From Syntrophaceticus sp. (GTDB lineage Bacteria > Bacillota > DSM-12270 > Thermacetogeniales > Thermacetogeniaceae), in NCBI GenBank assembly GCA_012842275.1, contig DUSK01000051.1, forward strand, positions 1 to 38,400: DNA of 38,400 nucleotides, read 5' to 3'. The position numbers and the translations under genes were made by a program. Shown piece after piece: positions 28,637-36,327 of this stretch (positions within the stretch are counted from its first letter, which is position 1; every line of letters begins with the position of its first letter). The notes below the pieces were generated by a model that saw only the letters and a list, made by a program, of their open reading frames with translations, had not been told where the DNA came from and did no database searches.

Positions 28637-29968
28637 ATGGCTACTAATGAGCGTTTATCCAAAGCAAATAAACCAGCAGAAGATGCCATGAAACTCCATC
28701 CTTTTTACCGTGGTAAAATGCAAACCTTGCCGCGTTGCACGGTCAGAAATATGGATGACTTTGCTATCTGGTACACACCTGGAGTAGCTGCACCTTGTAA
28801 AGCGATCAAGGAAAACAAGGATCTTGTTTATGACTATACCTGTAAGTGGAATACAGTAGCTGTCGTTTCAGATGGCACCAGAGTATTGGGCTTGGGGGAT
28901 ATTGGCCCGGAAGCTGCCATGCCTGTTATGGAAGGAAAGGCCCTGCTCTTCAAATATCTGGGCGGTGTAGATGCTGTACCAATTTGTCTGGATACCAAAG
29001 ATCCGGACGAGTTTATTCAGACGGTGAAATATCTCCAGCCTTCCTTTGGCGGAATTAATCTGGAGGACATTTCTTCCCCCAAATGCTTTTATATTCTTGA
29101 CCGCCTGCGCAATGAAATGGAAATACCTGTTTGGCATGACGACCAGCAAGGCACAGCAGCAGTTACTTTGGCTGCTTTGATTAATGCCCTTAAACTGGTC
29201 GGCAAAAAAATGGATGAAGTTAAAATGGCTATGATTGGAGCAGGAGCTGCTAACGTCTGTATTGCGAAAGTGCTGATTAAAGCCGGTGTTACCGCAGGTA
29301 ACATATATATGACTGACGTGGACGGAATACTTAACCCAGGGCGCACTGAATTAAAAGACAGTAAAGAGCTTTGGGAGTTATGTACAACAACTAACGCAGA
29401 AGGCCGCACAGGTGGGAACGCAGAAGCTATCAAAGGAACAGATGTGGTTATCGCGTTATCTGCACCAGGCCCGGGTATTATCAATAAGGAATGGATAAGT
29501 ACTATGGCTGACGAAGCCATTGTCTTCGCTTGCGCTAATCCTGTTCCGGAAATCTGGCCATGGGAAGCCAAAGAAGCTGGAGCCAGGATTGTAGTCACTG
29601 GACGTTCCGACTTCCCCAACCAGGTTAACAATTCTCTGGGTTTCCCTGCTATCTTCCGTGGCGCCCTGGATGTCAGAGCGAAAACAATCACCGATGAAAT
29701 GTGCATAGCTGCTGCTTATGCATTAGCCAATTTCGCAGAAGAAAAAGGATTGCTCAGAGATGATTACCTCTTACCCACAATGGAAGATTGGGAAGCCTTC
29801 CCTAGGGAGGCGGCCGCTGTCGGAGTAAAAGCAGTGGAACAGGGAGTAGCTAGGATTGAAAGAAGTTATGAAGATTTATACGATACGGCGGTAAAAACCA
29901 TATTAGAGGCACAGGAGATGACTCAATTGTTAATGAGAGAAGGCTATATAGCAAAGGTCCCGAAATAA
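28637..29968 (+). CDS. Malic enzyme (malate dehydrogenase, decarboxylating)
   Basis: The 443-residue product converts malate to pyruvate and CO2 with reduction of NAD(P), or works in reverse. Family features in order: the tyrosine/proline motif [31 protein letters not shown], the metal ligand region [25 protein letters not shown], the dinucleotide site [13 protein letters not shown] and [16 protein letters not shown]. It is a short-type bacterial enzyme without a phosphotransacetylase domain. AAAGGA precedes the ATG. Cofactor preference cannot be read safely. It lies between murA and spoIID, which adjoin in Bacillus, so it looks like an insertion into a conserved order. Confidence 0.94.
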   Translation: MATNERLSKANKPAEDAMKLHPFYRGKMQTLPRCTVRNMDDFAIWYTPGVAAPCKAIKENKDLVYDYTCKWNTVAVVSDGTRVLGLGDIGPEAAMPVMEGKALLFKYLGGVDAVPICLDTKDPDEFIQTVKYLQPSFGGINLEDISSPKCFYILDRLRNEMEIPVWHDDQQGTAAVTLAALINALKLVGKKMDEVKMAMIGAGAANVCIAKVLIKAGVTAGNIYMTDVDGILNPGRTELKDSKELWELCTTTNAEGRTGGNAEAIKGTDVVIALSAPGPGIINKEWISTMADEAIVFACANPVPEIWPWEAKEAGARIVVTGRSDFPNQVNNSLGFPAIFRGALDVRAKTITDEMCIAAAYALANFAEEKGLLRDDYLLPTMEDWEAFPREAAAVGVKAVEQGVARIERSYEDLYDTAVKTILEAQEMTQLLMREGYIAKVPK

Positions 29969-30091
29969 ATAGAGCTGTCGCTGAGCCGGCGGGGGGTAAC
30001 ACAACAATGTAAGGAATGTTCTAATCCTGGCTCTAATTGCATAAAATTGGGAAAAGATTAAAATTGGCAGACTGAAAGGATAGGCTGGAGT

Positions 30092-31075
30092 ATGGCAGCA
30101 AAATTCGGAGGTTACCGTTGGCTGGGCTATATGATAGTTGTGCTGACCCTGGTGGTGATCGGTATTCCCGCCCTTTTAGTTCGGGGCTGCAGCTGGGAAA
30201 GCGGAGAGCCGATCAAAAAGGATGGGGTGCAGGTCAAGCTGCAGGTTTCTGAGAAGGAGATCATTTCCCTTCCTCTGGAGCAGTATTTAACCGGTGTTGT
30301 GGCTGCAGAGATGCCTGTTTCTTTTCATGAGGAGGCTTTAAAGGCACAGGCGGTGGCTGCGCGCACCTATGCCCTGCTGCGCATGGTCAGGGAAGAAGAG
30401 GATGATCAACACCCAGATGCGCACCTTTGTGCAGATCCCAGCCACTGCCAGGCCTGGATCAGCAATGAGGAGATGAGGAAACGGTGGGGCTGGAATTACC
30501 GTCCCAATTATCACAAAATCAGCTCTGCCGTACTGGCAACCAAGGGTAAGGTATTGACCTGTGAGGGCCAATTAATAGATCCGGTCTATCATTCCAGCTG
30601 TGGGGGGAGGGGCACTGAGGATGCCAGAGAGGTATGGGGTCATGAAGTGCCCTATTTGAAAAGCGTTGCTTGCAGCTATGATGCCCCTGAAAAGCAGAAG
30701 CCGGTCAATACGCAAATGTCTCTTCAGGAGCTGTTTACAAAGCTGGGGATCAGAGAGCAAGCGATAGCTGTTGCTGCCGGTTCTGATCTGATGGAGATCC
30801 AGGAGCGGACAGAAAGTGGTCGAGTGAAAAGAGTCAAAGTGGGTTCTCAGACCTTCTCAGGGGTTGAACTGCGCAAAAGATTGGGATTGCGTTCTACCGA
30901 TTTTAAGGTGGACTGCACTGGAAAGAAGGTCATTTTCTCTACCCGGGGATATGGGCATGCTGTCGGGATGTGCCAGTATGGGGCAAACGGGCTTGCCCAG
31001 AGGGGTGCAAACTATGATCAAATCCTCAGCCACTACTATCAAGGGGCCAAACTGAAAACCGTACCGGAGAAATGA
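30092..31075 (+). CDS. spoIID: Stage II sporulation protein D
   Basis: The 327-residue protein is SpoIID, the lytic transglycosylase that, with SpoIIP and SpoIIM, digests septal peptidoglycan to drive engulfment of the forespore. A single N-terminal membrane helix (about 11-30) anchors it facing the wall. The SpoIID domain shows LEQYLTGVVAAEMPVSF, ALKAQAVAARTYAL with a Glu upstream (the catalytic Glu is in the AAEMP block), YHSSCGGRGTEDA and RGYGHAVGMCQYGANGLA. ATG start with CTGGAG upstream. Conserved gene order with spoIIID-mbl downstream supports the call. The family is under sigma-E control in Bacillus; a CATAAAAT box lies upstream, but its partner is badly spaced. Confidence 0.96.
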   Translation: MAAKFGGYRWLGYMIVVLTLVVIGIPALLVRGCSWESGEPIKKDGVQVKLQVSEKEIISLPLEQYLTGVVAAEMPVSFHEEALKAQAVAARTYALLRMVREEEDDQHPDAHLCADPSHCQAWISNEEMRKRWGWNYRPNYHKISSAVLATKGKVLTCEGQLIDPVYHSSCGGRGTEDAREVWGHEVPYLKSVACSYDAPEKQKPVNTQMSLQELFTKLGIREQAIAVAAGSDLMEIQERTESGRVKRVKVGSQTFSGVELRKRLGLRSTDFKVDCTGKKVIFSTRGYGHAVGMCQYGANGLAQRGANYDQILSHYYQGAKLKTVPEK

Positions 31076-31088
31076 CCTTGCCTGAGGC

Positions 31089-31127
31089 AACTGCCCGCCT
31101 GTTTCGGCCGGGCAGTTTTTATTTTTC
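31089..31127 (+). terminator. Terminator of spoIID
   Basis: AACTGCCCG (31089-31097) pairs with CGGGCAGTT (31109-31117), with an inner CC/GG extension, followed by TTTTTATTTTT. It starts 14 bases after the spoIID stop. A textbook rho-independent terminator. Confidence 0.92.
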
Positions 31128-31273
31128 CATACCCCTTGGCTGAAATAAGGAAACAGCAAACTTGATTTGTTAATTATGCAAATTGATCCTCAAGTTACCG
31201 GGTGCTCCTGTTAGTCTTTTTCCTTTTTCCCCTGGATATATTGTACTGATAATTGAAAACGGGGGGAGCCATG

Positions 31274-31522
31274 GTGCAGGAGTATATCCGCCGCCGGGTC
31301 ATTAAGGTCAGCAAATATATTTTAGAAACCTCAGCAACCGTTCGTCAGGCAGCCAAAGTTTTTGGAGTAAGCAAAAGCACTATTCATAAAGATTTGGCTG
31401 AGCGGTTGCCTAGGATTAACCAGCAATTGGCCAAAAAGGTGCGGGTTGTTCTCGACCGCAATAAGGCTGAGCGCCATCTGCGTGGTGGGGAAGCGACCAG
31501 AAGGAAGTACCGGGGAGAATAA
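31274..31522 (+). CDS. spoIIID: Sporulation transcriptional regulator SpoIIID
   Basis: The product (82 residues from the chosen start) is SpoIIID, a small DNA-binding protein that activates and represses many mother-cell genes after sigma-E becomes active. The helix-turn-helix VRQAAKVFGVSKSTIHKDL (about 23-41) and the basic C-terminal RHLRGGEATRRKY are characteristic. GTG 31274 gives MQEYIRRRVIKVSKYI, aligning with the Bacillus protein, and has GGGGGGAG five bases before it; ATG 31271 is too close to that site. It follows spoIID and precedes mbl as in Bacillus. Confidence 0.96.
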   Translation: MQEYIRRRVIKVSKYILETSATVRQAAKVFGVSKSTIHKDLAERLPRINQQLAKKVRVVLDRNKAERHLRGGEATRRKYRGE

Positions 31523-31644
31523 AACATTAGAGAAAAAATGGTAACATTAGAAGGTTATATTGGATTTTCGTCGAAATCATACAGGAAGTTCTAATATAAA
31601 CAGAATATGATAGCTAATCCAATTTCGAAAGGAATGCTAATCAA

Positions 31645-32658
31645 ATGTTTTGGAAAGAGGATATCGGAGTTGATCTGGGAACAGCAACTGTGCTTGTTTA
31701 CCTAAAAAGTGTTGGTATTGTACTCAATGAGCCTACGGTTGTTGCTATAGATACCAGAAGAGGAGAAATGATCGCTGTTGGGGATGAGGCACGGCAGATG
31801 CTGGGGCGCACCCCCGGCAATATAGTAGCAGTGCGCCCGCTGAGGGAAGGGGTTATCGCTGATTATAATGTTACAGAATATATGCTGCGCTATTTTATTC
31901 GCAAAGCAGTACGACAGCGCTTTCTTATCCGTCCCCGGGTGATGGTGTGCATACCCTCTGGAGCTACCAGTATAGAGCAGCGAGCAGTCAAACAGGCCAT
32001 TATCCAGGCAGGGGCTGGTCAGGCATACCTTATCGAAGAACCGGTAGCAGCAGCCCTGGGAGCCGGGATTCGGATCGATGAAGCCAGGGGCAATATGGTG
32101 GTGGATGTGGGTGGAGGGACTACAGATGTAGCTGTCTTAAGCCTGGGTGGGGTTGTTTGTACTAAGTCCATCAGGGTGGCAGGAAATGATTTTGATGAAG
32201 CAATAATCAGACATGTGCGCAAGGTGTACAACCTGATGATTGGAGAATGCACTGCAGAAGAACTGAAGATCGGAATCGGAACAGCATACCCCCAAGCCAA
32301 AGATCCTGGTGCCAGTATGCAGATTCGCGGCCGTGATCTTGTAACAGGGCTTCCCAAGACTATTGAGGTCACTACCGAAGAGGCTGCTATGGCCCTTCAG
32401 GAGCCGGTATCCCAGATAGTCGATACAGTAAAAGAAGTGCTGGAACAGACACCGCCTGAACTGGCTGCGGATATAGTTGACCGGGGGATTGTCATGACCG
32501 GTGGAGGAGCGCTTCTGCATGGGCTGGATCTGCTGATCAGTGAAAAAACAGGATTGGCTGTGCATGTGGCAGAAGATGCTATTTCCTGTGTGGCCAAAGG
32601 AACAGGGATGGCTCTGGATATGCTGCATGTCCTACAGGGACAGGACGGCCGGCTATAG
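31645..32658 (+). CDS. mbl: MreB-like actin homologue (Mbl)
   Basis: The 337-residue protein is a bacterial actin of the MreB family that forms membrane filaments guiding lateral cell-wall synthesis. The nucleotide-binding motifs are DLGTATVLVYL (phosphate 1), DVGGGTTDVAVLSLGG (phosphate 2) and MTGGGALLHGLDLLI (adenosine). The N-terminal MFWKEDIGV is amphipathic, as needed for membrane binding. I name it Mbl from its place after spoIIID; sequence alone does not separate Mbl from MreB with certainty. GAAAGGA lies eleven bases before the ATG. Confidence 0.93.
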   Translation: MFWKEDIGVDLGTATVLVYLKSVGIVLNEPTVVAIDTRRGEMIAVGDEARQMLGRTPGNIVAVRPLREGVIADYNVTEYMLRYFIRKAVRQRFLIRPRVMVCIPSGATSIEQRAVKQAIIQAGAGQAYLIEEPVAAALGAGIRIDEARGNMVVDVGGGTTDVAVLSLGGVVCTKSIRVAGNDFDEAIIRHVRKVYNLMIGECTAEELKIGIGTAYPQAKDPGASMQIRGRDLVTGLPKTIEVTTEEAAMALQEPVSQIVDTVKEVLEQTPPELAADIVDRGIVMTGGGALLHGLDLLISEKTGLAVHVAEDAISCVAKGTGMALDMLHVLQGQDGRL

Positions 32659-32803
32659 TTCACTAAAATAGCTGACCATCAAAGAAATTGATCAGTATAA
32701 CCCCTAGGACTATGGTGTGAAATTTTTAACCATATTAGCAGGATTTCCCCCAATAGAATCGTATAAATTAATATACAAAATGAGCGGGAAAGGGGGTGTA
32801 GAA

Positions 32804-33571
32804 GTGGTACGGGGCCTTTACAGCGCTGCTGCGGGAATGATGGCACAGCAGGTCCGGGTGGATGTGATTGCCAACAATTTGGCTAATGTGGATACCCCCG
32901 GATACAAAAGGGATATGGTGTCCTTTCGCAGCTTTCCTGAGATGCTCATCTCCCGTTTGGGGAAGGCGCCGAAGAGGAACATCGGCAGTTTAAGCACCGG
33001 GAGTATTGTGGATGAGATCACAACCTCCTACCGGCCGGGACCCTTGCGGGACACAGGCAATCCTTTGGATTTGGCGCTGCTGGGAAATGCCAATGCCTTT
33101 TTTGTTGTCCGCACTCCGGGGGGGGAGTTGTGCTTTACCCGCCAGGGAAGTTTCACACTGGATGGGAACCGCCGTCTGGTCACAACATCAGGCTGTGCTG
33201 TTCTGGGGATTAGCAATGGACAGTTGGTGGAGATCTATCTCCCTGCCGGTGAGCTGCAGGTGAACGGCAATGGGCTGCTGACCGGGGCAGTAAACGATCA
33301 GGGAGAGCTTGTGGAACGCCTGGCTTTGGTGGAGATCCCCGCAGGACAGGCTCTGCAGAAAATCGGTAATTCTTTATACAGAGGAGAGATAGCAGTTGGG
33401 GATATCCCGGACTGTGAGGTAAGGCAAGGCTATCTGGAGGCTTCCAATGTGGACCCTCTTACTGAAATGGTGTCCATGATGGCTGCTATGCGGCTCTATG
33501 AGGCCAATCAGAGGGTTATCCAAGCCACAGACAGCACACTGGGAAAAGCCATTGAAGTGGGACAGGTTTAA
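32804..33571 (+). CDS. flhO: Flagellar basal-body rod protein (FlhO/FlgF-type)
   Basis: The 255-residue protein belongs to the flagellar rod/hook family. The N-terminal block VRGLYSAAAGMMAQQ, then IANNLANVDTPGYKRD, and the C-terminal helix EMVSMMAAMRLYEANQRVIQ are the conserved ends that form the rod coiled coil. Central FFVVRTPGGELCFTRQGSF is typical of FlgF/FlgG. Position after mbl matches flhO of Bacillus. I choose GTG 32804 with AGGGGGTG five bases upstream and a normal family N-terminus; upstream in-frame starts would add an atypical 29-residue extension. Confidence 0.92.
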   Translation: MVRGLYSAAAGMMAQQVRVDVIANNLANVDTPGYKRDMVSFRSFPEMLISRLGKAPKRNIGSLSTGSIVDEITTSYRPGPLRDTGNPLDLALLGNANAFFVVRTPGGELCFTRQGSFTLDGNRRLVTTSGCAVLGISNGQLVEIYLPAGELQVNGNGLLTGAVNDQGELVERLALVEIPAGQALQKIGNSLYRGEIAVGDIPDCEVRQGYLEASNVDPLTEMVSMMAAMRLYEANQRVIQATDSTLGKAIEVGQV

Positions 33572-33611
33572 TTGATTGTTCAAGGAGGCGGACTGCTTGT
33601 CAGGGCCTCCT

Positions 33612-33643
33612 CCGGTGCTGACCGACCGAGGCGCCGGGTTTTT
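33612..33643 (+). terminator. Terminator-like hairpin between flhO and flhP
   Basis: CCGGTGC (33612-33618) pairs with GCGCCGG (33631-33637, one G-U), followed by TTTTT within GGTTTTTC. A second pair, GGAGGC/GCCTCC (33584-33589 with 33605-33610), sits just upstream. It could attenuate flhP relative to flhO. The 12-base loop makes it weaker than the other terminators here. Confidence 0.5.
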
Positions 33644-33666
33644 CAAAGTTAAAGGAGGCGATTCTG

Positions 33667-34425
33667 TTGATGATCTCTCTTTATACTGCTGCTGCAGGAA
33701 TGAGTGCTCAGCAGTTTCACATCGATACGATCTCCCATAACCTGGCCAATATTAACACAACCGCTTTTAAAAGGGTAAGGGCCGAGTTTCAAGACCTGAT
33801 CTATCTCCCCATCTACCGCCCCACAGCCTATGACGCGATTGGGCTTGATGTGGGTTTGGGTGTCTGCCCTACTGCCTCTTATACCATCTTTGAGCAGGGG
33901 AGTATTCAGCAGACCGAAAACCCGCTGGATCTGTCCCTTTCAGGCCCAGGCTTTTTCGTTGTGAGGGGCCCGGGAGGGGAAATTTATTATACCCGTGATG
34001 GAAGCTTTAAGCTGGATGCTGCAGGCAACCTGGTTACCTCAGACGGTTATAGGGTTGAGATAGAAGGGGCGCAGCAGTTCCCTGGGACAGAAAACATAAT
34101 CTTTTCTCAGGATGGCAGGATCAGCTACCTGGATGCTGAGGGAAATGAGATCTTTCTAGGGCGCCTCGTTATAGCTCAATTTGACAACCCGGCGGGCCTG
34201 GAGAAGGTAGGGCGCAATCTTTACCGCAGCAGCCCGGCTTCGGGTGATGCAAGAATATCCAATGCAGGGGTTACAGTCAATCAGTATTCTCTGGAAGGGT
34301 CCAATGTTCAGGTTGTGGATGAGATGATCAGGCTGATCACCGCCCAGCGCACCTATGAACTTAACTCCAAGGCGGTTCAGGCCTCAGATGAGATGCTCTC
34401 CATTATCAACAACCTCCGCCGTTAA
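33667..34425 (+). CDS. flhP: Flagellar basal-body rod protein (FlhP/FlgG-type)
   Basis: This 252-residue paralogue of the preceding gene is FlgG/FlhP-type, a distal rod protein. Conserved ends are MMISLYTAAAGMSAQQ, ISHNLANINTTAFKR and the C-terminal EMIRLITAQRTYELNSKAVQ. FFVVRGPGGEIYYTRDGSF is the central rod motif. Start is either TTG 33667 or ATG 33670; AAAGGAGG lies 8 and 11 bases upstream, respectively. The pair flhO-flhP after mbl follows the Bacillus order. Confidence 0.93.
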   Translation: MMISLYTAAAGMSAQQFHIDTISHNLANINTTAFKRVRAEFQDLIYLPIYRPTAYDAIGLDVGLGVCPTASYTIFEQGSIQQTENPLDLSLSGPGFFVVRGPGGEIYYTRDGSFKLDAAGNLVTSDGYRVEIEGAQQFPGTENIIFSQDGRISYLDAEGNEIFLGRLVIAQFDNPAGLEKVGRNLYRSSPASGDARISNAGVTVNQYSLEGSNVQVVDEMIRLITAQRTYELNSKAVQASDEMLSIINNLRR

Positions 34426-34455
34426 GTGAAAGGGATATTATAGGGGGTTGATTCA

Positions 34456-34746
34456 ATGTTCATGAGTATCGGTATGATAGCAAACACTGCTGCTGGCAGC
34501 TCAGCAACTGACCAGGATGCCCGGCTCAAAGAGGCATGCCAGGAGTTTGAGGCATTTTTCTGGATGGAACTGCTTAAAGCTGCCCGCAGGTCTATCGATT
34601 TCAGCGGGGAGAACCGATCATCCCAGAGCAATTTCTATACAGATCTTTTAGATCAGCAATATGCTCTCCTGTTGGCAAGGCAGGATACAGCTGGTCTAGG
34701 GAAAATGCTCTATGAACAGCTGTGCTCCAAAGAGACAGAAAGATAG
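34456..34746 (+). CDS. Rod-binding protein (FlgJ N-terminal-like)
   Basis: This 96-residue protein matches the rod-binding domain of FlgJ: the block LKEACQEFEAFFWMELLKAARR followed by QSNFYTDLLDQQYALLLA is typical, shown here in two parts (LKEACQEFEAFFWMEL, then LKAARR). The muramidase domain of gammaproteobacterial FlgJ is absent, as is usual in Firmicutes. It presumably helps rod assembly across the wall, together with flhO and flhP directly upstream. AGGGGGTTG precedes the ATG; an ATG two codons later is an alternative. Confidence 0.83.
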   Translation: MFMSIGMIANTAAGSSATDQDARLKEACQEFEAFFWMELLKAARRSIDFSGENRSSQSNFYTDLLDQQYALLLARQDTAGLGKMLYEQLCSKETER

Positions 34747-34810
34747 GGGGTCTAATTGCTCCTTTCACTACATATTATTGAAGAGGAATGTATGAAAGGA
34801 GGGACCCCCA

Positions 34811-35089
34811 TTGCCGCAGCAGGACCAAGAACTGATTTTGACAAACAGAGAAAGCTTGAGGACGACCGGGGTTCAGCAGGTGGTCAGCTTTGATGAACAG
34901 GAGATTGTCCTGGAAACAGGGATCGGCAACCTGATTCTCAAGGGGGATGGGATGCACATCACCCATCTGGACCTGACTGCAGGTGAATTGGTAGTCGAGG
35001 GTCTGATCACCTCCCTGGAATTTAGTGAGCAACGGGGCAAAAAAATCAAAGCTAAAGGCAAAAGCATCCTTCAACGCCTGATCAAATGA
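34811..35089 (+). CDS. yabP: Sporulation protein YabP
   Basis: The 92-residue product is YabP, a mother-cell protein of unknown biochemistry that is needed for spore formation in Bacillus. Family features are the N-terminal LTNRESLRTTGVQQVVSFDE, the short beta-rich GIGNLILKGDGMHI and DLTAGELVVEGLI. Start is TTG at 34811 with GAAAGGAGGGA upstream. Its stop overlaps the yabQ start (ATGA), and the yabP-yabQ pair is highly conserved, which makes the call secure. Confidence 0.93.
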   Translation: MPQQDQELILTNRESLRTTGVQQVVSFDEQEIVLETGIGNLILKGDGMHITHLDLTAGELVVEGLITSLEFSEQRGKKIKAKGKSILQRLIK

Positions 35090-35595
35090 CACAAACGGTG
35101 GCACAGGAGTTTTTGCTGCTGCTAATTGTCACCGGGTTAGGAGCCGGTAATGGCCTTCTTTTTGACTGCTACCGCTTACTGCGCAGGAAGATCAGGCTGG
35201 GGTATCTAACCACACAGATCAGTGACCTTTTTTTCTGGGTCATTTGTGCAGGTATAGACTTTCTTGTCTTTTTCCAGATCACAGAAGGAGTGATGCGTTT
35301 CTTACCCATCCTCTTTCTGCCTGTCGGCATGGTGGCTTATCTCAAGTTTGTCAGCCCCTATGTGAGAGAGCCGCTCTACTTTTGTTTTCTTCAGATTGGA
35401 CGCTTCTTTCGCCTGCTGTTAAAATTCTTAATCATCTGCACTCAGATTATTCTTTTCCCCTTTCGTTTGATTGTTTGGGTGCTGAATTGCACCATGCAGT
35501 TTATCTGCGGAGTTTTTCGCCTCATCCTTCTCCCTTTCTCCTACTGCTGGCGTTTGATCAGGCGCCGCATCTGGGAATGGAGAAAAAAGGGGTAG
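35086..35595 (+). CDS. yabQ: Spore cortex biosynthesis protein YabQ
   Basis: The 169-residue membrane protein is YabQ, required for cortex peptidoglycan formation in Bacillus spores. Four to five hydrophobic segments occur; the DCYRLLRRKIRLG motif near residue 25-37 and the C-terminal basic tail are typical. The long hydrophobic C-terminal half, with many Phe and Ile and repeated LIRRR-like turns, suits an outer-forespore membrane protein. It overlaps yabP by four bases. Confidence 0.88.
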   Translation: MTQTVAQEFLLLLIVTGLGAGNGLLFDCYRLLRRKIRLGYLTTQISDLFFWVICAGIDFLVFFQITEGVMRFLPILFLPVGMVAYLKFVSPYVREPLYFCFLQIGRFFRLLLKFLIICTQIILFPFRLIVWVLNCTMQFICGVFRLILLPFSYCWRLIRRRIWEWRKKG

Positions 35596-35599
35596 TCCT

Positions 35600-35623
35600 A
35601 GCCACAAAATTTTTTTTGTGGCT
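35600..35623. terminator. Hairpin after yabQ
   Basis: A perfect 10-bp stem AGCCACAAAA/TTTTGTGGCT closes a TTTT loop five bases after the yabQ stop. No T-run follows on the plus strand, so termination would rely on the A/T-rich stem itself; it may instead stabilise the yabPQ mRNA. Confidence 0.5.
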
Positions 35624-35662
35624 GAAGAAGGGATTTTATAATGGGGATAGAAATATGTAATA

Positions 35663-35694
35663 ATATCCACAATTTGTCCACAATTTGTGGATAA
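35663..35694. promoter_or_regulatory. Cluster of three DnaA-box-like nonamers
   Basis: TTATCCACA occurs exactly on the minus strand (35686-35694). ATATCCACA (35663-35671) and TTGTCCACA (35674-35682) on the plus strand each differ by one base from it. Three near-consensus boxes within 32 bp, in the gap before the HTH and divIC-like genes, is above what chance would give. Part also forms an 8-bp inverted repeat ATCCACAA/TTGTGGAT. Confidence 0.55.
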
Positions 35695-35721
35695 GTTGAC
35701 TAGCCAGTACGGTGGGGCCTC

Positions 35722-35949
35722 ATGCATATAGAAATTCGCGGAGCGGAAAAACTCAGTTTTCGAGAAAAACAAGCAGTAGTACTCAAAGAAACAGGCCTGG
35801 GAAATGAGGAGATTGCCAAGAGATTGGGTGTTAATTCTGCCACAGTGGCAACCCTTTTGAGCCGGGCACGCAGCAAGGGTTATGAGGTGGTCATAGTCAT
35901 CCCCACAAACCTTGGTTTATTCGGAGCAGAGAGCGAGGAGGAGGGTTAG
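35722..35949 (+). CDS. Small sigma-70 region 4-like helix-turn-helix protein
   Basis: This 75-residue protein has a helix-turn-helix resembling sigma factor region 4 or LuxR-type heads: LSFREKQAVVLKETGLGNEE then IAKRLGVNSATVATLLSRAR. The first residues and the acidic end (ESEEEG) are low complexity. It lacks sigma region 2, so it is not a sigma factor by itself; it may be an anti-sigma-like, co-activator or stand-alone DNA-binding protein. It lies between yabQ and the divIC-like gene, where Bacillus has none, directly after the DnaA-box-like cluster. Function unknown. Confidence 0.7.
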   Translation: MHIEIRGAEKLSFREKQAVVLKETGLGNEEIAKRLGVNSATVATLLSRARSKGYEVVIVIPTNLGLFGAESEEEG

Positions 35950-35956
35950 TTTTTAG

Positions 35957-36310
35957 GTGAGTTGGAGAAAGAATAAAGCTTTCAGCAGCAGGCAAAAAAA
36001 GGCGGTATGGAAACGGCGTCTCATCTGTTTAGCCCTGATCTGTTGTGGAGTATGTCTGCTTCTCATCCCTGTTCAGCTTAAGATTTGGAAGTTGGAGGGT
36101 GATTTAAAAAAATACCAACTCCAGGAACAGGAGTTATTAGCGAAAAGAAAAGAAATAATAAAACAGATCGAATACTACTCCAGTGATGCCTATGTGGAGG
36201 AGCGGGCACGGGAGGAGTTGGGGCTTGTTAAGCACGGTGAAGTGCCGATCCGTGACGCTGTACCGGGTAGGGTCCAGATCCCTGATGAGAATGCTGTAAT
36301 CGGTGACTAG
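35957..36310 (+). CDS. Septum formation initiator DivIC/FtsB family
   Basis: The 117-residue bitopic protein has a basic N-terminus, one membrane helix (about 23-42), then a coiled coil (LKIWKLEGDLKKYQLQEQEL, about 41-75) and the family motif SDAYVEERAREELGLVKHGE. This is the DivIC/FtsB/FtsL-type septum initiator that links early and late division proteins and SpoVD/FtsI-type synthases. Its location after yabP-yabQ equals that of divIC in Bacillus. GTG start; the ribosome site lies within the end of the HTH gene, so coupling is likely. Confidence 0.88.
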   Translation: MSWRKNKAFSSRQKKAVWKRRLICLALICCGVCLLLIPVQLKIWKLEGDLKKYQLQEQELLAKRKEIIKQIEYYSSDAYVEERAREELGLVKHGEVPIRDAVPGRVQIPDENAVIGD

Positions 36311-36327
36311 GTGGGGTGTGATTCAGT

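Noticed and set aside
30014-30047. Sigma-E promoter of spoIID (GAATGTT and CATAAAAT)
   Set aside because: The 19-base spacing is too long for sigma-E; the -10 alone is weak evidence.
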